From positions 124,001 to 188,000 of the forward strand of contig LT907983.1 of the NCBI GenBank assembly GCA_900230115.1: a DNA stretch of 64,000 nucleotides, given 5' to 3'. The position numbers and the translations under genes were made by a program. The DNA comes from Spirosomataceae bacterium TFI 002 (GTDB lineage: Bacteria; Bacteroidota; Bacteroidia; Cytophagales; Spirosomataceae). This document shows positions 45,158 to 54,500 of this stretch, in pieces (position 1 is the stretch's first letter; each line of letters starts with the position of its first letter). The notes beneath the pieces were generated by a model. It worked only from the letters and a program-made list of their open reading frames with translations. It made no database searches and was not told the origin of the DNA.

Positions 45158-46186
45158 ATGAAAAAAATAGGAATACTTTTCGGAATGGAAGATACTTTTC
45201 CATGGGCATTTTGTGATAGAGTAAATGAACTCACTGGTAAAAAAGACATCATCGCAGAACCCGTTCTCATAGATAAAGTTGAACAAGCTGTAGATAACGG
45301 TTACGCCGTTATTATTGATAGAATTTCTCAGGATGTGCCCTTTTATAGAGCGATGCTGAAAAATGCTGCCATAAGTGGCACAGCTGTAATCAATAACCCT
45401 TTTTGGTGGAGTGCTGATGAGAAATTTTTTAACAACGCACTTGCTGTAAAACTAGGTATACCGGTTCCTAAGACTGTGCTTTTACCTTCAAAAGAGCGTC
45501 CAGCTGATACTTCGGAAAGTTCATTCCGTAACCTTAAGCTACCATTGGCTTGGGAAGAAATGTTTGACACAATTGGTTTTCCTGCATATATGAAACCTCA
45601 CTCTGGAGGAGGATGGAAGAGCGTATATCGTGTTGACAATCCTCAAGACCTTTGGGAAAAACACAACGAAACAGAAGAGCTTGTAATGATGCTGCAAGAA
45701 GAAATCATCTTTACAGATTACTATAGATGCTACTGCCTAGGTGGTAAGTATGTCCATATTATGCCGTACGAGCCTAGAAACCCACACCACCTTAGATATG
45801 CAGCGAAGCCACAAACACAAGGTGCTGAACATACCAAACTCATGAAATTGATTCATGAATATGTGTTAAAGTTAAACCACGCTTTGGGATATGACTTCAA
45901 TACTGTAGAATTCGCAATTAGAGATGGAATTCCATATGCTATCGATTTCTGTAACCCTGCTCCCGATGCAGATATTCACTCCGTTGGGCAAGACAACTTC
46001 GATTGGATTGTTGACAATGCTGCAAAGTTTGCCATTGAAAAAGCAAAAGCTCATAAACTTGGTCAAAACAATTGTACATGGGGTGGTTTTGTAAGAGCGT
46101 CTGTGGAAAACAAGCCATACAGTACCATAGGAGAAGTAGAAAAGAAAGTTACAAAACCAAGAGCAAAATCAGCTAAAAAAGCATAA
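45158..46186 (+). CDS. ATP-grasp ligase, RimK/D-Ala-D-Ala ligase-like
   Basis: A 342-residue ATP-grasp enzyme. The central lid holds PAYMKPHSGGGWKSVYRV (phosphate-binding Lys), the C-terminal magnesium site is in FNTVEFAIRDGIPYAIDFCNPAPDADIHS, and the N-terminal pre-grasp domain begins KIGILFGMEDTFP. The fold activates a carboxylate as acyl-phosphate and joins it to an amine. The Lys-rich tail KVTKPRAKSAKKA is unusual. One base separates its stop from the GCS2 gene, so the two are coupled and probably act in sequence. Confidence 0.85.
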   Translation: MKKIGILFGMEDTFPWAFCDRVNELTGKKDIIAEPVLIDKVEQAVDNGYAVIIDRISQDVPFYRAMLKNAAISGTAVINNPFWWSADEKFFNNALAVKLGIPVPKTVLLPSKERPADTSESSFRNLKLPLAWEEMFDTIGFPAYMKPHSGGGWKSVYRVDNPQDLWEKHNETEELVMMLQEEIIFTDYYRCYCLGGKYVHIMPYEPRNPHHLRYAAKPQTQGAEHTKLMKLIHEYVLKLNHALGYDFNTVEFAIRDGIPYAIDFCNPAPDADIHSVGQDNFDWIVDNAAKFAIEKAKAHKLGQNNCTWGGFVRASVENKPYSTIGEVEKKVTKPRAKSAKKA

Positions 46187-46187
46187 T

Positions 46188-47285
46188 ATGCCTCTATTCA
46201 CCCTAGGTATTGAAGAAGAATTCCAAACAATAAACCCTCGTACCCGAGAGTTGAAATCTCATATGTCTCAAATCGTAGACGGCGGACAAGTGATTCTGCA
46301 AGAGCGAATCAAGCAAGAGATGCATCAAGCCGTGGTAGAGACAGTTTCCAATGTTTGTGAAAATATTCAACAAGCCAGAGAAGAGGTCACGTATTTGAGG
46401 AGAATGCTCATTGACTTAGCAAGAAAGCAAAAGCTTTTAGTTGCCTCTGCAGGTACCCACCCTTTCTCCGACTGGCAACATCAGTTAATTACATCCGACG
46501 AGCGATATGATAAACTCATAGACGAAATGCGAGATGTGGCAAGAGGTAACCTCATCTTTGGATTACACGTACACGTAGGAATTGATGACAGAAATGAAGC
46601 CATAAAGATCATGAATGAGGTAAGGTATTTCTTACCTCATATCTTTGCCTTGAGTACAAACTCACCCTTTTGGTGTGGAAGAGATACTGGTTTTAAGTCT
46701 TATCGATCCAAAGTTTTTGACAAGTTTCCTAGAACTGGAATTCCAGATTACTTCGGGTCAGCATCTGAATACGATAATTATGTGAATCTTTTGATCAAAA
46801 CCAATTGTATCGACAACGGTAAAAAAATATGGTGGGATATCAGGGTTCACCCATTTTACCCTACTATTGAATTCCGTATATGTGATGTACCAATGAGGGT
46901 GGACGAAACAATTTGTTTAGCCGCCATCATGCAAGCTATTATTGCAAAACTATATAAACTGAGAGAACAAAACTTGAGTTTCAGGGGCTATAGGAGGTTG
47001 CTTATAAGCGAAAATAAATGGAGAGCTGCACGATACGGAATTGAAGCCAAATTGATTGACTTTGGAAAAGAAACTGAAGTTGACTTCAAGGACTTGGTAG
47101 GTGAATTACTCTACTTTATCGATGACGTAGTAGACGAACTTGGCTCTAGAAAAGAAGTGGAATATGTTCATGAAATAATGAAGAATGGTACCGGAGCTGA
47201 TCGCCAAATTAGGGTTTTTGAAGAAACAAATAGCCTAAAAGCTGTGGTAGATTACATCGTGGAGGAAACCAAATTTGGTATTTGA
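46188..47285 (+). CDS. GCS2-family carboxylate-amine ligase (YbdK-like)
   Basis: A 365-residue ligase of the glutamate-cysteine ligase 2 family. The start PLFTLGIEEEFQTINP and FGLHVHVGIDD, FWCGRDTGFKSYR and EFRICDVPMR are family blocks that build the ATP and amino-acid sites. Relatives include YbdK, with weak gamma-glutamylcysteine synthetase activity, and EgtA. In this cluster it is flanked by two ATP-grasp-type genes, a glutamine amidotransferase-like gene and an aminotransferase gene, so it probably makes one amide bond of a small product rather than glutathione. Confidence 0.9.
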   Translation: MPLFTLGIEEEFQTINPRTRELKSHMSQIVDGGQVILQERIKQEMHQAVVETVSNVCENIQQAREEVTYLRRMLIDLARKQKLLVASAGTHPFSDWQHQLITSDERYDKLIDEMRDVARGNLIFGLHVHVGIDDRNEAIKIMNEVRYFLPHIFALSTNSPFWCGRDTGFKSYRSKVFDKFPRTGIPDYFGSASEYDNYVNLLIKTNCIDNGKKIWWDIRVHPFYPTIEFRICDVPMRVDETICLAAIMQAIIAKLYKLREQNLSFRGYRRLLISENKWRAARYGIEAKLIDFGKETEVDFKDLVGELLYFIDDVVDELGSRKEVEYVHEIMKNGTGADRQIRVFEETNSLKAVVDYIVEETKFGI

Positions 47286-47328
47286 AGTGTTGTACCTACT
47301 TAAGAATACAATCATCAACAAAGATTAA

Positions 47329-48156
47329 ATGAAGGAAAATATAAAAATTGCCATTTTGGATATGTACGACGGCTACCCCAATGAAGGGATGCGTTGTATT
47401 AAAATGTTGTTAGGAGAGTTTTTGGCAAAAGATGGAATCAAAGGGAATTACGACATATTTGATATCAGAGGAAAAGAAGAATTACCAGAGATTGAGGATT
47501 ATGACATTTACATTTCTACAGGTGGCCCAGGAAGTCCAATAGTGGAAGGACATAGATGGGAAGGAAGGTTTTTCAACTTTCTAGATCAAATAAAGAACTA
47601 CAATTTAGTTAACTCAGATAAGAAGTACATTTTCTTAATTTGTCATTCATTTCAGTTGGCGGTTCAGCATTTCGATCTTGGTACTGTATGCGAGCGAAGA
47701 TCTACTTCTTTTGGCGTTATGCCAATTCACAAGGTTGACGAAGATCTACTCTTTGAGCCTTTGGAAGATCCGTTTTGGGCTGTTGATTCTAGAGATTTTC
47801 AAGTGATTCAGCCGCGTGAAGAGGAGTTTGAGAGAATTGGGGCAAAAATATTAGCATTAGAAAAAGAGCGACCACACATTCCTTTGGAGCGTGCTATAAT
47901 GGCGATTAGATTTAGTGATGAAATTTTTGGTGTTCAATTCCACCCCGAAGCTGATGCCGAAGGAATGCGTAGGTATTTCTTACAAGAGGACAAAAAACTC
48001 GCTGTGATTAAAGAACATGGTGAAGAGAAATACAATGAAATGATTGAGCACTTGGACGATCCTGATAAAATCATGTTTACAGAATCAGTTATTATTCCAA
48101 GGTTTTTAGAAACTGCCTACCAATCGTACCAAAAGGATTTAAGCCCAGCTTATTGA
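47329..48156 (+). CDS. Class I glutamine amidotransferase-like protein
   Basis: A 275-residue stand-alone class I amidotransferase domain. The nucleophile is C105 in FLICHSFQ, with the elbow unusually I-C-H-S-F in place of G-x-C-x-G. H205 and E207 in GVQFHPEADAEGM complete the triad, and TGGPGSP is the oxyanion-strand region. It may feed ammonia to a neighbour ligase or hydrolyse a gamma-glutamyl amide, as the PuuD-type enzymes do. It starts 43 nt after the GCS2 gene; the last base of its TGA is the first of the next ATG. Confidence 0.87.
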   Translation: MKENIKIAILDMYDGYPNEGMRCIKMLLGEFLAKDGIKGNYDIFDIRGKEELPEIEDYDIYISTGGPGSPIVEGHRWEGRFFNFLDQIKNYNLVNSDKKYIFLICHSFQLAVQHFDLGTVCERRSTSFGVMPIHKVDEDLLFEPLEDPFWAVDSRDFQVIQPREEEFERIGAKILALEKERPHIPLERAIMAIRFSDEIFGVQFHPEADAEGMRRYFLQEDKKLAVIKEHGEEKYNEMIEHLDDPDKIMFTESVIIPRFLETAYQSYQKDLSPAY

Positions 48157-49355
48157 TGAATAAAGAAGCAAGAAAAGCATTTAACGAATCATTCAGCACT
48201 GAAAAATACCAGCAAATGCTGGTCGACATACAATCTGAGTTTCCGAATGATTTAGATTTTCGTGTGGCGGAAACACCAGTTTTTGTTGATAGATTTCTTA
48301 AAACCAAGCTGCTTATTGCTTGTAATGACATCATTGATACTATACAAAAACCAAACTTCAAAGAAAAAACAGACGCTGCTATTCCAAGTCAATTTCATTT
48401 TGAAAATGAATCGGAATATCCAGAGTTTTTGGCAATTGATTTTGCGGTATGTAAAGACGAAAACGGAGAATTAGAACCTCAATTAATTGAGCTTCAAGGG
48501 TTCCCATCCCTCTTTGCCTACCAGAGCTATTTATCGGGAAAGTACAAAAAACACTTCAGTGTTCCAGCTGATTATTCGGCGTTTTTCAATCGCCTAAATA
48601 ACTTTAGTTATCAGCAGGAGATGTCTCGATTTATCAAAGGAAAAGATGTTTCGAAACGAACGGTATTGTTAGAGGTTTTTCCAAAAAAACAAAAGACAAG
48701 ATTAGACTTTACTTTGTCTAAAACTTATTGGAATATTGACGTAGTATGCCTCACAGATTTGATATTTGAGAATGGTGAAGTCTTTTACTTAAACAATGAC
48801 GAAAAGACGAAAATTGATCGAATATATAACAGAATAATATTCGATGACATTGAAAGGAACTTCCCAGAATTAATGCATTTGGTTGAAAACCTTCAATCTG
48901 CAAATGTAGATTGGATTGCACACCCAAATTGGTTTTACAGAGTAAGTAAGTATTGCATGCCTCTCATAAAAAGCAAATATGTGCCATCCTGCATTTATTT
49001 GAATGAAGCAAAAGTTGATGAGCTAGACTTAAGTCAATACGTATTAAAACCATTGTTTTCATTTGCCGGAGCCGGCGTAAAAATAGACGTAGAAGGGTCT
49101 GATATTGAGCAAATTGCGAACAAATCAGACTATTTACTACAACAAAAAGTCACTTATGAACCGGTAATTGAAAATCCTGAAGGTGTTAAGATTAAAGCAG
49201 AGATTCGATTGCTATTTATTTGGGAAGCTGGCAAACTAAGACCGAAGCTCATGACCAACCTTGCTCGACTGAGTCGTGGTAAAATGATCGGAGTAGATTA
49301 CAACAAAGACTTTGATTGGGTTGGTGGAAGTTCGGCCTTTTTTGAAACAAACTAA
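48156..49355 (+). CDS. Divergent ATP-grasp-like protein of unknown specificity
   Basis: A 399-residue cytoplasmic protein. The C-terminal third looks like a divergent ATP-grasp domain: YVLKPLFSFAGAGV (phosphate-binding loop with Lys), YLLQQKVTYEPV and KAEIRLLFIWEAG, then LARLSRGKMIGVDYNKD for metal binding. An N-terminal segment AIDFAVCKDENGELEPQLIELQGFPS is strongly conserved-looking but has no recognised family. It overlaps the amidotransferase gene by 1 nt and ends 2 nt before the aminotransferase gene, so it belongs to the operon. It is likely a second amide-bond-forming enzyme acting on the GCS2/ATP-grasp product (inference). Confidence 0.7.
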   Translation: MNKEARKAFNESFSTEKYQQMLVDIQSEFPNDLDFRVAETPVFVDRFLKTKLLIACNDIIDTIQKPNFKEKTDAAIPSQFHFENESEYPEFLAIDFAVCKDENGELEPQLIELQGFPSLFAYQSYLSGKYKKHFSVPADYSAFFNRLNNFSYQQEMSRFIKGKDVSKRTVLLEVFPKKQKTRLDFTLSKTYWNIDVVCLTDLIFENGEVFYLNNDEKTKIDRIYNRIIFDDIERNFPELMHLVENLQSANVDWIAHPNWFYRVSKYCMPLIKSKYVPSCIYLNEAKVDELDLSQYVLKPLFSFAGAGVKIDVEGSDIEQIANKSDYLLQQKVTYEPVIENPEGVKIKAEIRLLFIWEAGKLRPKLMTNLARLSRGKMIGVDYNKDFDWVGGSSAFFETN

Positions 49356-49357
49356 GC

Positions 49358-50554
49358 ATGGATTTAAGGCAGATTTTCTTACGTAACGTTGCTCAAACGA
49401 GTGACGAACCATTGGCACTTGAATTGACCAAAGCCGAAGGAGTCTATCTATACGACAAGAACAACAGACCTTACCTTGATTTAATTTCTGGTATTGCGGT
49501 AAGTAATGTTGGTCATCGCCATCCAAAAGTTACTGCAGCTATAAAAGAACAAGTGGATAAATACTTGCACCAAATGGTATATGGTGAGTACTTACAATCT
49601 CCACAAATCCTACTCGCTCAAGGACTTGCTAAAACCTTAGAAAAATACAATTCTCCACAGGGTCAAAAATTAGACAACGTCTACTTTACCAACTCAGGAA
49701 CTGAGGCTGTTGAAGGAGCACTAAAACTTGCTAAAAGATTTACTGGAAGACCAGAAATAATCTCTTGCTATCAAGCATATCATGGCTCCACACATGGAGC
49801 ATTAAGTCTAGGTGATGAGGAATTTAAACGTAGTTACCGACCACTTCTTCCCGATATCCGAAAAATACGTCGTAACGAAGTCGCTGACTTGGAAATGATT
49901 TCTACTAAAACCGCAGCCGTTATAATTGAGCCCATTGGTGGTGAAAACGGAGTTTTGGCTGCAGATCTTACCTATCTTAGAAAACTGGTCAACCGTTGCA
50001 AGGAAGTAGGGGCTTTGGTAATATTTGATGAAGTGCAAAGTGGCTTTGGCCGTACAGGTGCATTTTGGGCATTTGAACACTATGGTTTTGCCCCTGATAT
50101 ATTGCTAACAGCAAAAGGAATGGGTGGCGGTATGCCAATAGGTGCTTTTATCGCTTCCAAAGAAATGATGTCTGTCTTTAAAGAAAATCCAATTCTTGGG
50201 CACATAACTACTTTTGGTGGGCATCCTGTTAGCTGTGCAGCTTCCTTGGCGACATTGAATGTAATTCAAGACGAAATCAAGCATTCGGAGACTTTGGAGA
50301 AGGAACTACTGTTTAAAAAGCTTCTTCAGCACCCAAAAATTAAAGAAGTAAGAGGCAAAGGATTAATGCTTTGTGCCGAAATGGAGAATTTTGAGTTTTT
50401 GAAAAAGACAATTGACAAAACAATTGCAAATGGAGTCATCACTGACTGGTTCCTTTATTGCGACAATGCGATGAGAATTGCACCTCCTCTGACCATCACC
50501 AATAAAGAGATTGAATTTGCTTGTGGAGTGATATTGGCTGCATTAGAAGATTAA
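49358..50554 (+). CDS. Class III PLP-dependent aminotransferase
   Basis: A 398-residue aminotransferase of the acetylornithine/4-aminobutyrate/diaminobutyrate type. The PLP Lys is K253 (LTAKGMGGGMPIG), D224-E225 (IFDEVQSGFGRTG) binds the pyridine nitrogen region, and TNSGTEAVEGALKLAKR binds the phosphate. It would make or consume an omega-amino group, which could be the amine partner of the ligases in the same operon. It lies 2 nt behind the divergent ATP-grasp-like gene. Acetylornithine transaminase itself is possible, but no arginine genes are near. Confidence 0.9.
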   Translation: MDLRQIFLRNVAQTSDEPLALELTKAEGVYLYDKNNRPYLDLISGIAVSNVGHRHPKVTAAIKEQVDKYLHQMVYGEYLQSPQILLAQGLAKTLEKYNSPQGQKLDNVYFTNSGTEAVEGALKLAKRFTGRPEIISCYQAYHGSTHGALSLGDEEFKRSYRPLLPDIRKIRRNEVADLEMISTKTAAVIIEPIGGENGVLAADLTYLRKLVNRCKEVGALVIFDEVQSGFGRTGAFWAFEHYGFAPDILLTAKGMGGGMPIGAFIASKEMMSVFKENPILGHITTFGGHPVSCAASLATLNVIQDEIKHSETLEKELLFKKLLQHPKIKEVRGKGLMLCAEMENFEFLKKTIDKTIANGVITDWFLYCDNAMRIAPPLTITNKEIEFACGVILAALED

Positions 50555-50622
50555 TAATTCCACCTTAAGAGTCTACATATTTTATTTTGATTGTATCTTT
50601 CTCACAAAGAACTAAAATCAAA

Positions 50623-51912
50623 ATGAAGAAACAATTTACGATCCTATTTTTACTGGTCGCAGTTTTCGCTCAAGCTCAAAAAATAAGCGAGACAGAATTG
50701 CGAATCATTCAGTCTGTAGAAAGCAACAATAAAGAAGCAATTGAATTCCTGAAAACGGTTGTGAATATCAATAGCGGAACGCTTAACCTAGAGGGAGTAA
50801 AGCAAACAGGAAAGGTTTTTGGAGAAGCTTTTCAAGCCATCAATTTTGAAACTTCTTGGAAAGAAATGCCAATCGAAATGAATCGTGCTGGTCACCTTTT
50901 TGCAGAAAAAAAAGGAACAAAAGGCAAGAAATTACTTCTAATTGGTCACTTGGATACTGTTTTTGAACCGGATAGCCCGTTTCAAGTATTTACCATGATT
51001 AATGATAGCACGGCTCACGCACCTGGCGGAAATGATATGAAAGGTGGTGATGTAATCGTTCTATATGCTTTAAAAGCTTTGGAACAAAATGGATTGCTGA
51101 ATGACGCTCAAATAATTGTCGCTTTTACAGGAGATGAAGAAAGTACTGGTAAGCCACTCGAGATCAGCAGAAAAGACCTAATATCAGCTGCAAAAAGAAG
51201 TGATATCGCACTAGGTTTTGAAACCTCCACAGGGTTCAACTATGCCACTGTAGCGAGAAGAGGAGCATCATCTTGGGAATTACAAGTAGAAGGTAAAAGA
51301 GCACATTCAGCCGGTGTGTTTGGTGAAAATACTGGAGCCGGAGCAATATATGAAACCTCAAGAATCTTACATGAATTCTACACCCAATTGAGCAAAGAGA
51401 AATATTTAACTTTTAACCCTGGCGTTATACTAGGAGGAACTGTTGCTGAATTTGATGAAAAAACAGGAAATGGAATGGCAAATGGCAAAACCAATGTTGT
51501 TTCTCAAACTGCATTTGTGAAAGGTGATTTACGATTTATATCCGAAGCTCAGAAAAAGAAAGCCAGAGAATCAATGTCTGCGATTGTGGCTAAGAATCTA
51601 CCCAAAACCAGTGCAAGCATTACTTATACGGATAGTTACCCTGCTATGTCACCAACCGCCGGCAATAATGCATTATTGGCAAAACTGAATAAAGTAAGCC
51701 TAGACCTTGGTCAAGGAAAAGTACTTGCCTACGACCCGGGCAAAAGAGGTGCTGCTGATGTATCCTTTGTAGCAAGCTATGTAGATTGTTTGGATGGTCT
51801 TGGTACCATGGGCTCAGGAGCTCACACACCCGAAGAAACTGTGAATCTTAATACAATTGAGGCTTTAACAAAGCGGACTGCTATTATGATATACAGACTC
51901 ATTAATGAGTAG
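50623..51912 (+). CDS. Secreted M20 family metallopeptidase (glutamate carboxypeptidase-like)
   Basis: A 429-residue M20 peptidase with a signal peptide (cleaved after about residue 18). Metal ligands are in H109-L-D111, D138 (GGNDMKGGD) and the catalytic pair E172-E173 (FTGDEEST); the final ligand His is in SGAHTPEE. The dimerisation domain lies between about 205 and 320. The nearest relatives are carboxypeptidase G2-like enzymes that cut C-terminal Glu. The ATG at 50623 gives the signal peptide. It is 68 nt behind the aminotransferase gene and may process a gamma- or alpha-glutamyl product outside the cytoplasm (inference). Confidence 0.9.
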   Translation: MKKQFTILFLLVAVFAQAQKISETELRIIQSVESNNKEAIEFLKTVVNINSGTLNLEGVKQTGKVFGEAFQAINFETSWKEMPIEMNRAGHLFAEKKGTKGKKLLLIGHLDTVFEPDSPFQVFTMINDSTAHAPGGNDMKGGDVIVLYALKALEQNGLLNDAQIIVAFTGDEESTGKPLEISRKDLISAAKRSDIALGFETSTGFNYATVARRGASSWELQVEGKRAHSAGVFGENTGAGAIYETSRILHEFYTQLSKEKYLTFNPGVILGGTVAEFDEKTGNGMANGKTNVVSQTAFVKGDLRFISEAQKKKARESMSAIVAKNLPKTSASITYTDSYPAMSPTAGNNALLAKLNKVSLDLGQGKVLAYDPGKRGAADVSFVASYVDCLDGLGTMGSGAHTPEETVNLNTIEALTKRTAIMIYRLINE

Positions 51913-52083
51913 AATTTATGCCTGTACTTCGATTCTCGTACACACAAATAAGGGACTTTTTTCGATCGAAATGATATAAGATGAAGACTTACAAATCCAA
52001 CTTAGTCTTTAACCCTCCCTGAATAGTTGGGGTGGTATTGTAGCTTCTCCGTACTCTCTAAATCCATTTTCTTAAGCCAAGCC

Positions 52084-54288
52084 CTAAACATTCCACCAAT
52101 ACGTAAACTTGAGAACAATAGCTCGGTTACGGACATTGAATGTATCGGCGTAATAATTATCAGTGTAAACAATGAATAAGTCAGACGCTGGGCTATAACG
52201 CCATTGAAAACGAGTATTTAGATTTACGTTGTTTGTTTGATTGTTATACTGTAAGAAATTTGTCAAAAATAGCTTGTTCGAGAAAGTAATATTGAGCCTT
52301 GGTCCTACCAACCAAATGTCGTGAGAAGTGTTCTTGAGGGATTGCGGCAGAACCTCAGCATCTCCAAATTTTAAATTATTATAAGTAGCATTTACAACTA
52401 GTGATGCATACGGCTGAACTCGATAACCTACAGAAAAATCTCCTCTAAAACGTGTTCCATCTGCAAAATAACCACCATTTCGAAAACCGAGCTCATAGGT
52501 CAACAAGTTCTGGCTTGTAGACGTATAACTTGCTCCATAAGAATGCCAATTATGCTCTGTGCCAGTAGCTAAAGTATCTCCAACCAGATTGGTGGGATCA
52601 AAAGCTCTATTGAGTCTAACATAATCTAGCCCTGTCCAAACTGAAAGCTCACTTCTATCTAAAAAATTAAAATTGTAAGAAGCATAAGTAAGACTTTCAA
52701 ACCTATCTTCTCCATTCTTATTAAAATAATGCCCTGTGGAAATTAAAGGTCCGTGACTTACTAATTTCTTAGATTTGGGAAAGAAAAATAGCGTTAATTC
52801 TGGATTAATATAGAGATAGTCCTTTCGTTTTACAAAACCCACTTCATTTCCAAAGACATCCTCTCCTACCTTTTCGGCCTGCAATTCAAAATTGACTTTT
52901 CTAGTTGCTCTCACTAAATTGACTGCGTAAGTATTATTATCTCCTCCCTTGCTGGTTAGTGGAGAAAAAGTTTTGAGATAATAAGCTTTCCCTTGCCATT
53001 GATTGTCTTTTGAAAGTAAATTGTATTCCAACCCAATTGATCGATTGTAATCTTCCAGGTTATTTACTCTATCAAAATCTTTGCGACCTACGGTTTGTCT
53101 ATTGACAAAAATGCCTGAAATATTAGAGCGAGCAAAAACAGTCTTTTGAAACGAAGCGACAGAATAGTTGGAACCTAATTCATCTTTTCCATTTATTCCT
53201 GTTTGGGTATTTAAAAGCCCTATTCTTAAGTCTTCGCTTACTTTGCCACTTACTCTTGCACCATAAAGGATGGGTGCATTTAAACCTACTCTTCTTGAGA
53301 AAAATGGCCTTAAGCCACTGAACCCAAAATTGTTAAACAAGTCACCATTTTCGAGGAAAAATTGTCTCCTTTCAGGAAAGAATAGCTCAAACCTATCTAA
53401 ATTAGTTTGTTGTTCATCTACCTCCACCTGTGAGAAATCTGGGTTTACAGTGAGGTCTAAGTTAAGGCTAGAAGTAAGTCCAATTTTGGCATCCATTCCA
53501 AAATCCCCCATCACTTCTGTTTTGGTTCCAGCCTGATGATTCTTTTGAATTCCTCCAGTCACAAATGGAATAAGGGAGATATTAGAACCCGGTTTTGGAG
53601 GCTCTTCTGCCCAAATTAAGTTTCCTGTATATGCCAATGAAATGGTGGGAAATTGTCTAGGCATTGTAGCCCAAGCAGACTTTTCGGAGGTTTTAAGATC
53701 CATCCTACTAAAATTAATCCCCCATTTCTTAATTCCCTCTTTATAACGAATGGTTTTGAAAGGAATAGCAGCTTCCCATACCCACTTTTCGTCGTCATAA
53801 GTGGTTTCCGACTGCCACTTATTCTCCCAGCTTAGATCTAGCTTAGTACCGAGCGAAATAAGTCCGTCCCATTGCCCACCAGCTACAGAAGAACCGAAAG
53901 AGTAACCATTGGATTGATCGTCGAATGTATCAAAAACCATGAGGTCATTATCATTATCATAGAAACCAAAATCTCGTTTCATGGACTCCATTACGTACGG
54001 TCCTGATTTCGTATTATAATTGATTACCAAAAGGTAAATATTGTTGTCATCGTAACACATTTTGAACTCAGTCCTAGCATTTGCTTTACTAGTATCCATG
54101 GGTAAAACTTGACCAAAATCTGAAGCAATTTGGGGAGAATCCCATGCTAGCTCATTTATGATACCATCTACTTTAACCTCTGACTGTGCTCTTTTTATAA
54201 AATAATTGAGGTGGTCATTTTTCTTTTGGGCAAAAACTTGAACAGAAAACAAAAAAGAGAAAAGTAGAAAAAGTATTCTTGAGAGCAT
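52084..54288 (-). CDS. DUF5916 outer-membrane beta-barrel protein with CBM9-like domain
   Basis: A 734-residue exported protein. After a signal peptide (about 1-20) comes a carbohydrate-binding-module-9-like domain (VDGIINELAWDSPQIASDFGQ, about 40-220), then DUF5916 with the block TVNPDFSQVEVDEQQTNLDRFELFFPERRQFFLENGDLF. Alternating beta strands fill the rest up to a terminal aromatic-rich strand, as in an outer-membrane barrel. The function is unknown. It stands alone, divergent from the aldo/keto reductase gene. Confidence 0.88.
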   Translation of the reverse strand: MLSRILFLLFSFLFSVQVFAQKKNDHLNYFIKRAQSEVKVDGIINELAWDSPQIASDFGQVLPMDTSKANARTEFKMCYDDNNIYLLVINYNTKSGPYVMESMKRDFGFYDNDNDLMVFDTFDDQSNGYSFGSSVAGGQWDGLISLGTKLDLSWENKWQSETTYDDEKWVWEAAIPFKTIRYKEGIKKWGINFSRMDLKTSEKSAWATMPRQFPTISLAYTGNLIWAEEPPKPGSNISLIPFVTGGIQKNHQAGTKTEVMGDFGMDAKIGLTSSLNLDLTVNPDFSQVEVDEQQTNLDRFELFFPERRQFFLENGDLFNNFGFSGLRPFFSRRVGLNAPILYGARVSGKVSEDLRIGLLNTQTGINGKDELGSNYSVASFQKTVFARSNISGIFVNRQTVGRKDFDRVNNLEDYNRSIGLEYNLLSKDNQWQGKAYYLKTFSPLTSKGGDNNTYAVNLVRATRKVNFELQAEKVGEDVFGNEVGFVKRKDYLYINPELTLFFFPKSKKLVSHGPLISTGHYFNKNGEDRFESLTYASYNFNFLDRSELSVWTGLDYVRLNRAFDPTNLVGDTLATGTEHNWHSYGASYTSTSQNLLTYELGFRNGGYFADGTRFRGDFSVGYRVQPYASLVVNATYNNLKFGDAEVLPQSLKNTSHDIWLVGPRLNITFSNKLFLTNFLQYNNQTNNVNLNTRFQWRYSPASDLFIVYTDNYYADTFNVRNRAIVLKFTYWWNV

Positions 54289-54500
54289 GGAAGAATTTAT
54301 TAAAAAATTTAATAAAACTAAGTTCTAAAATCAACTTACTAAACTGTAAGCATTTTCAACTGAAGCTATTCTGCGATTATTGCAATTATTTATCACTTTA
54401 GTTATAATTTTATCACATCCTGATAACATCGACATAAGTACGAAAAAGATAAAAGAAGTAGCATTTTGAACTGAGTTTGGACAGTTTTATCTTGTGCTCA

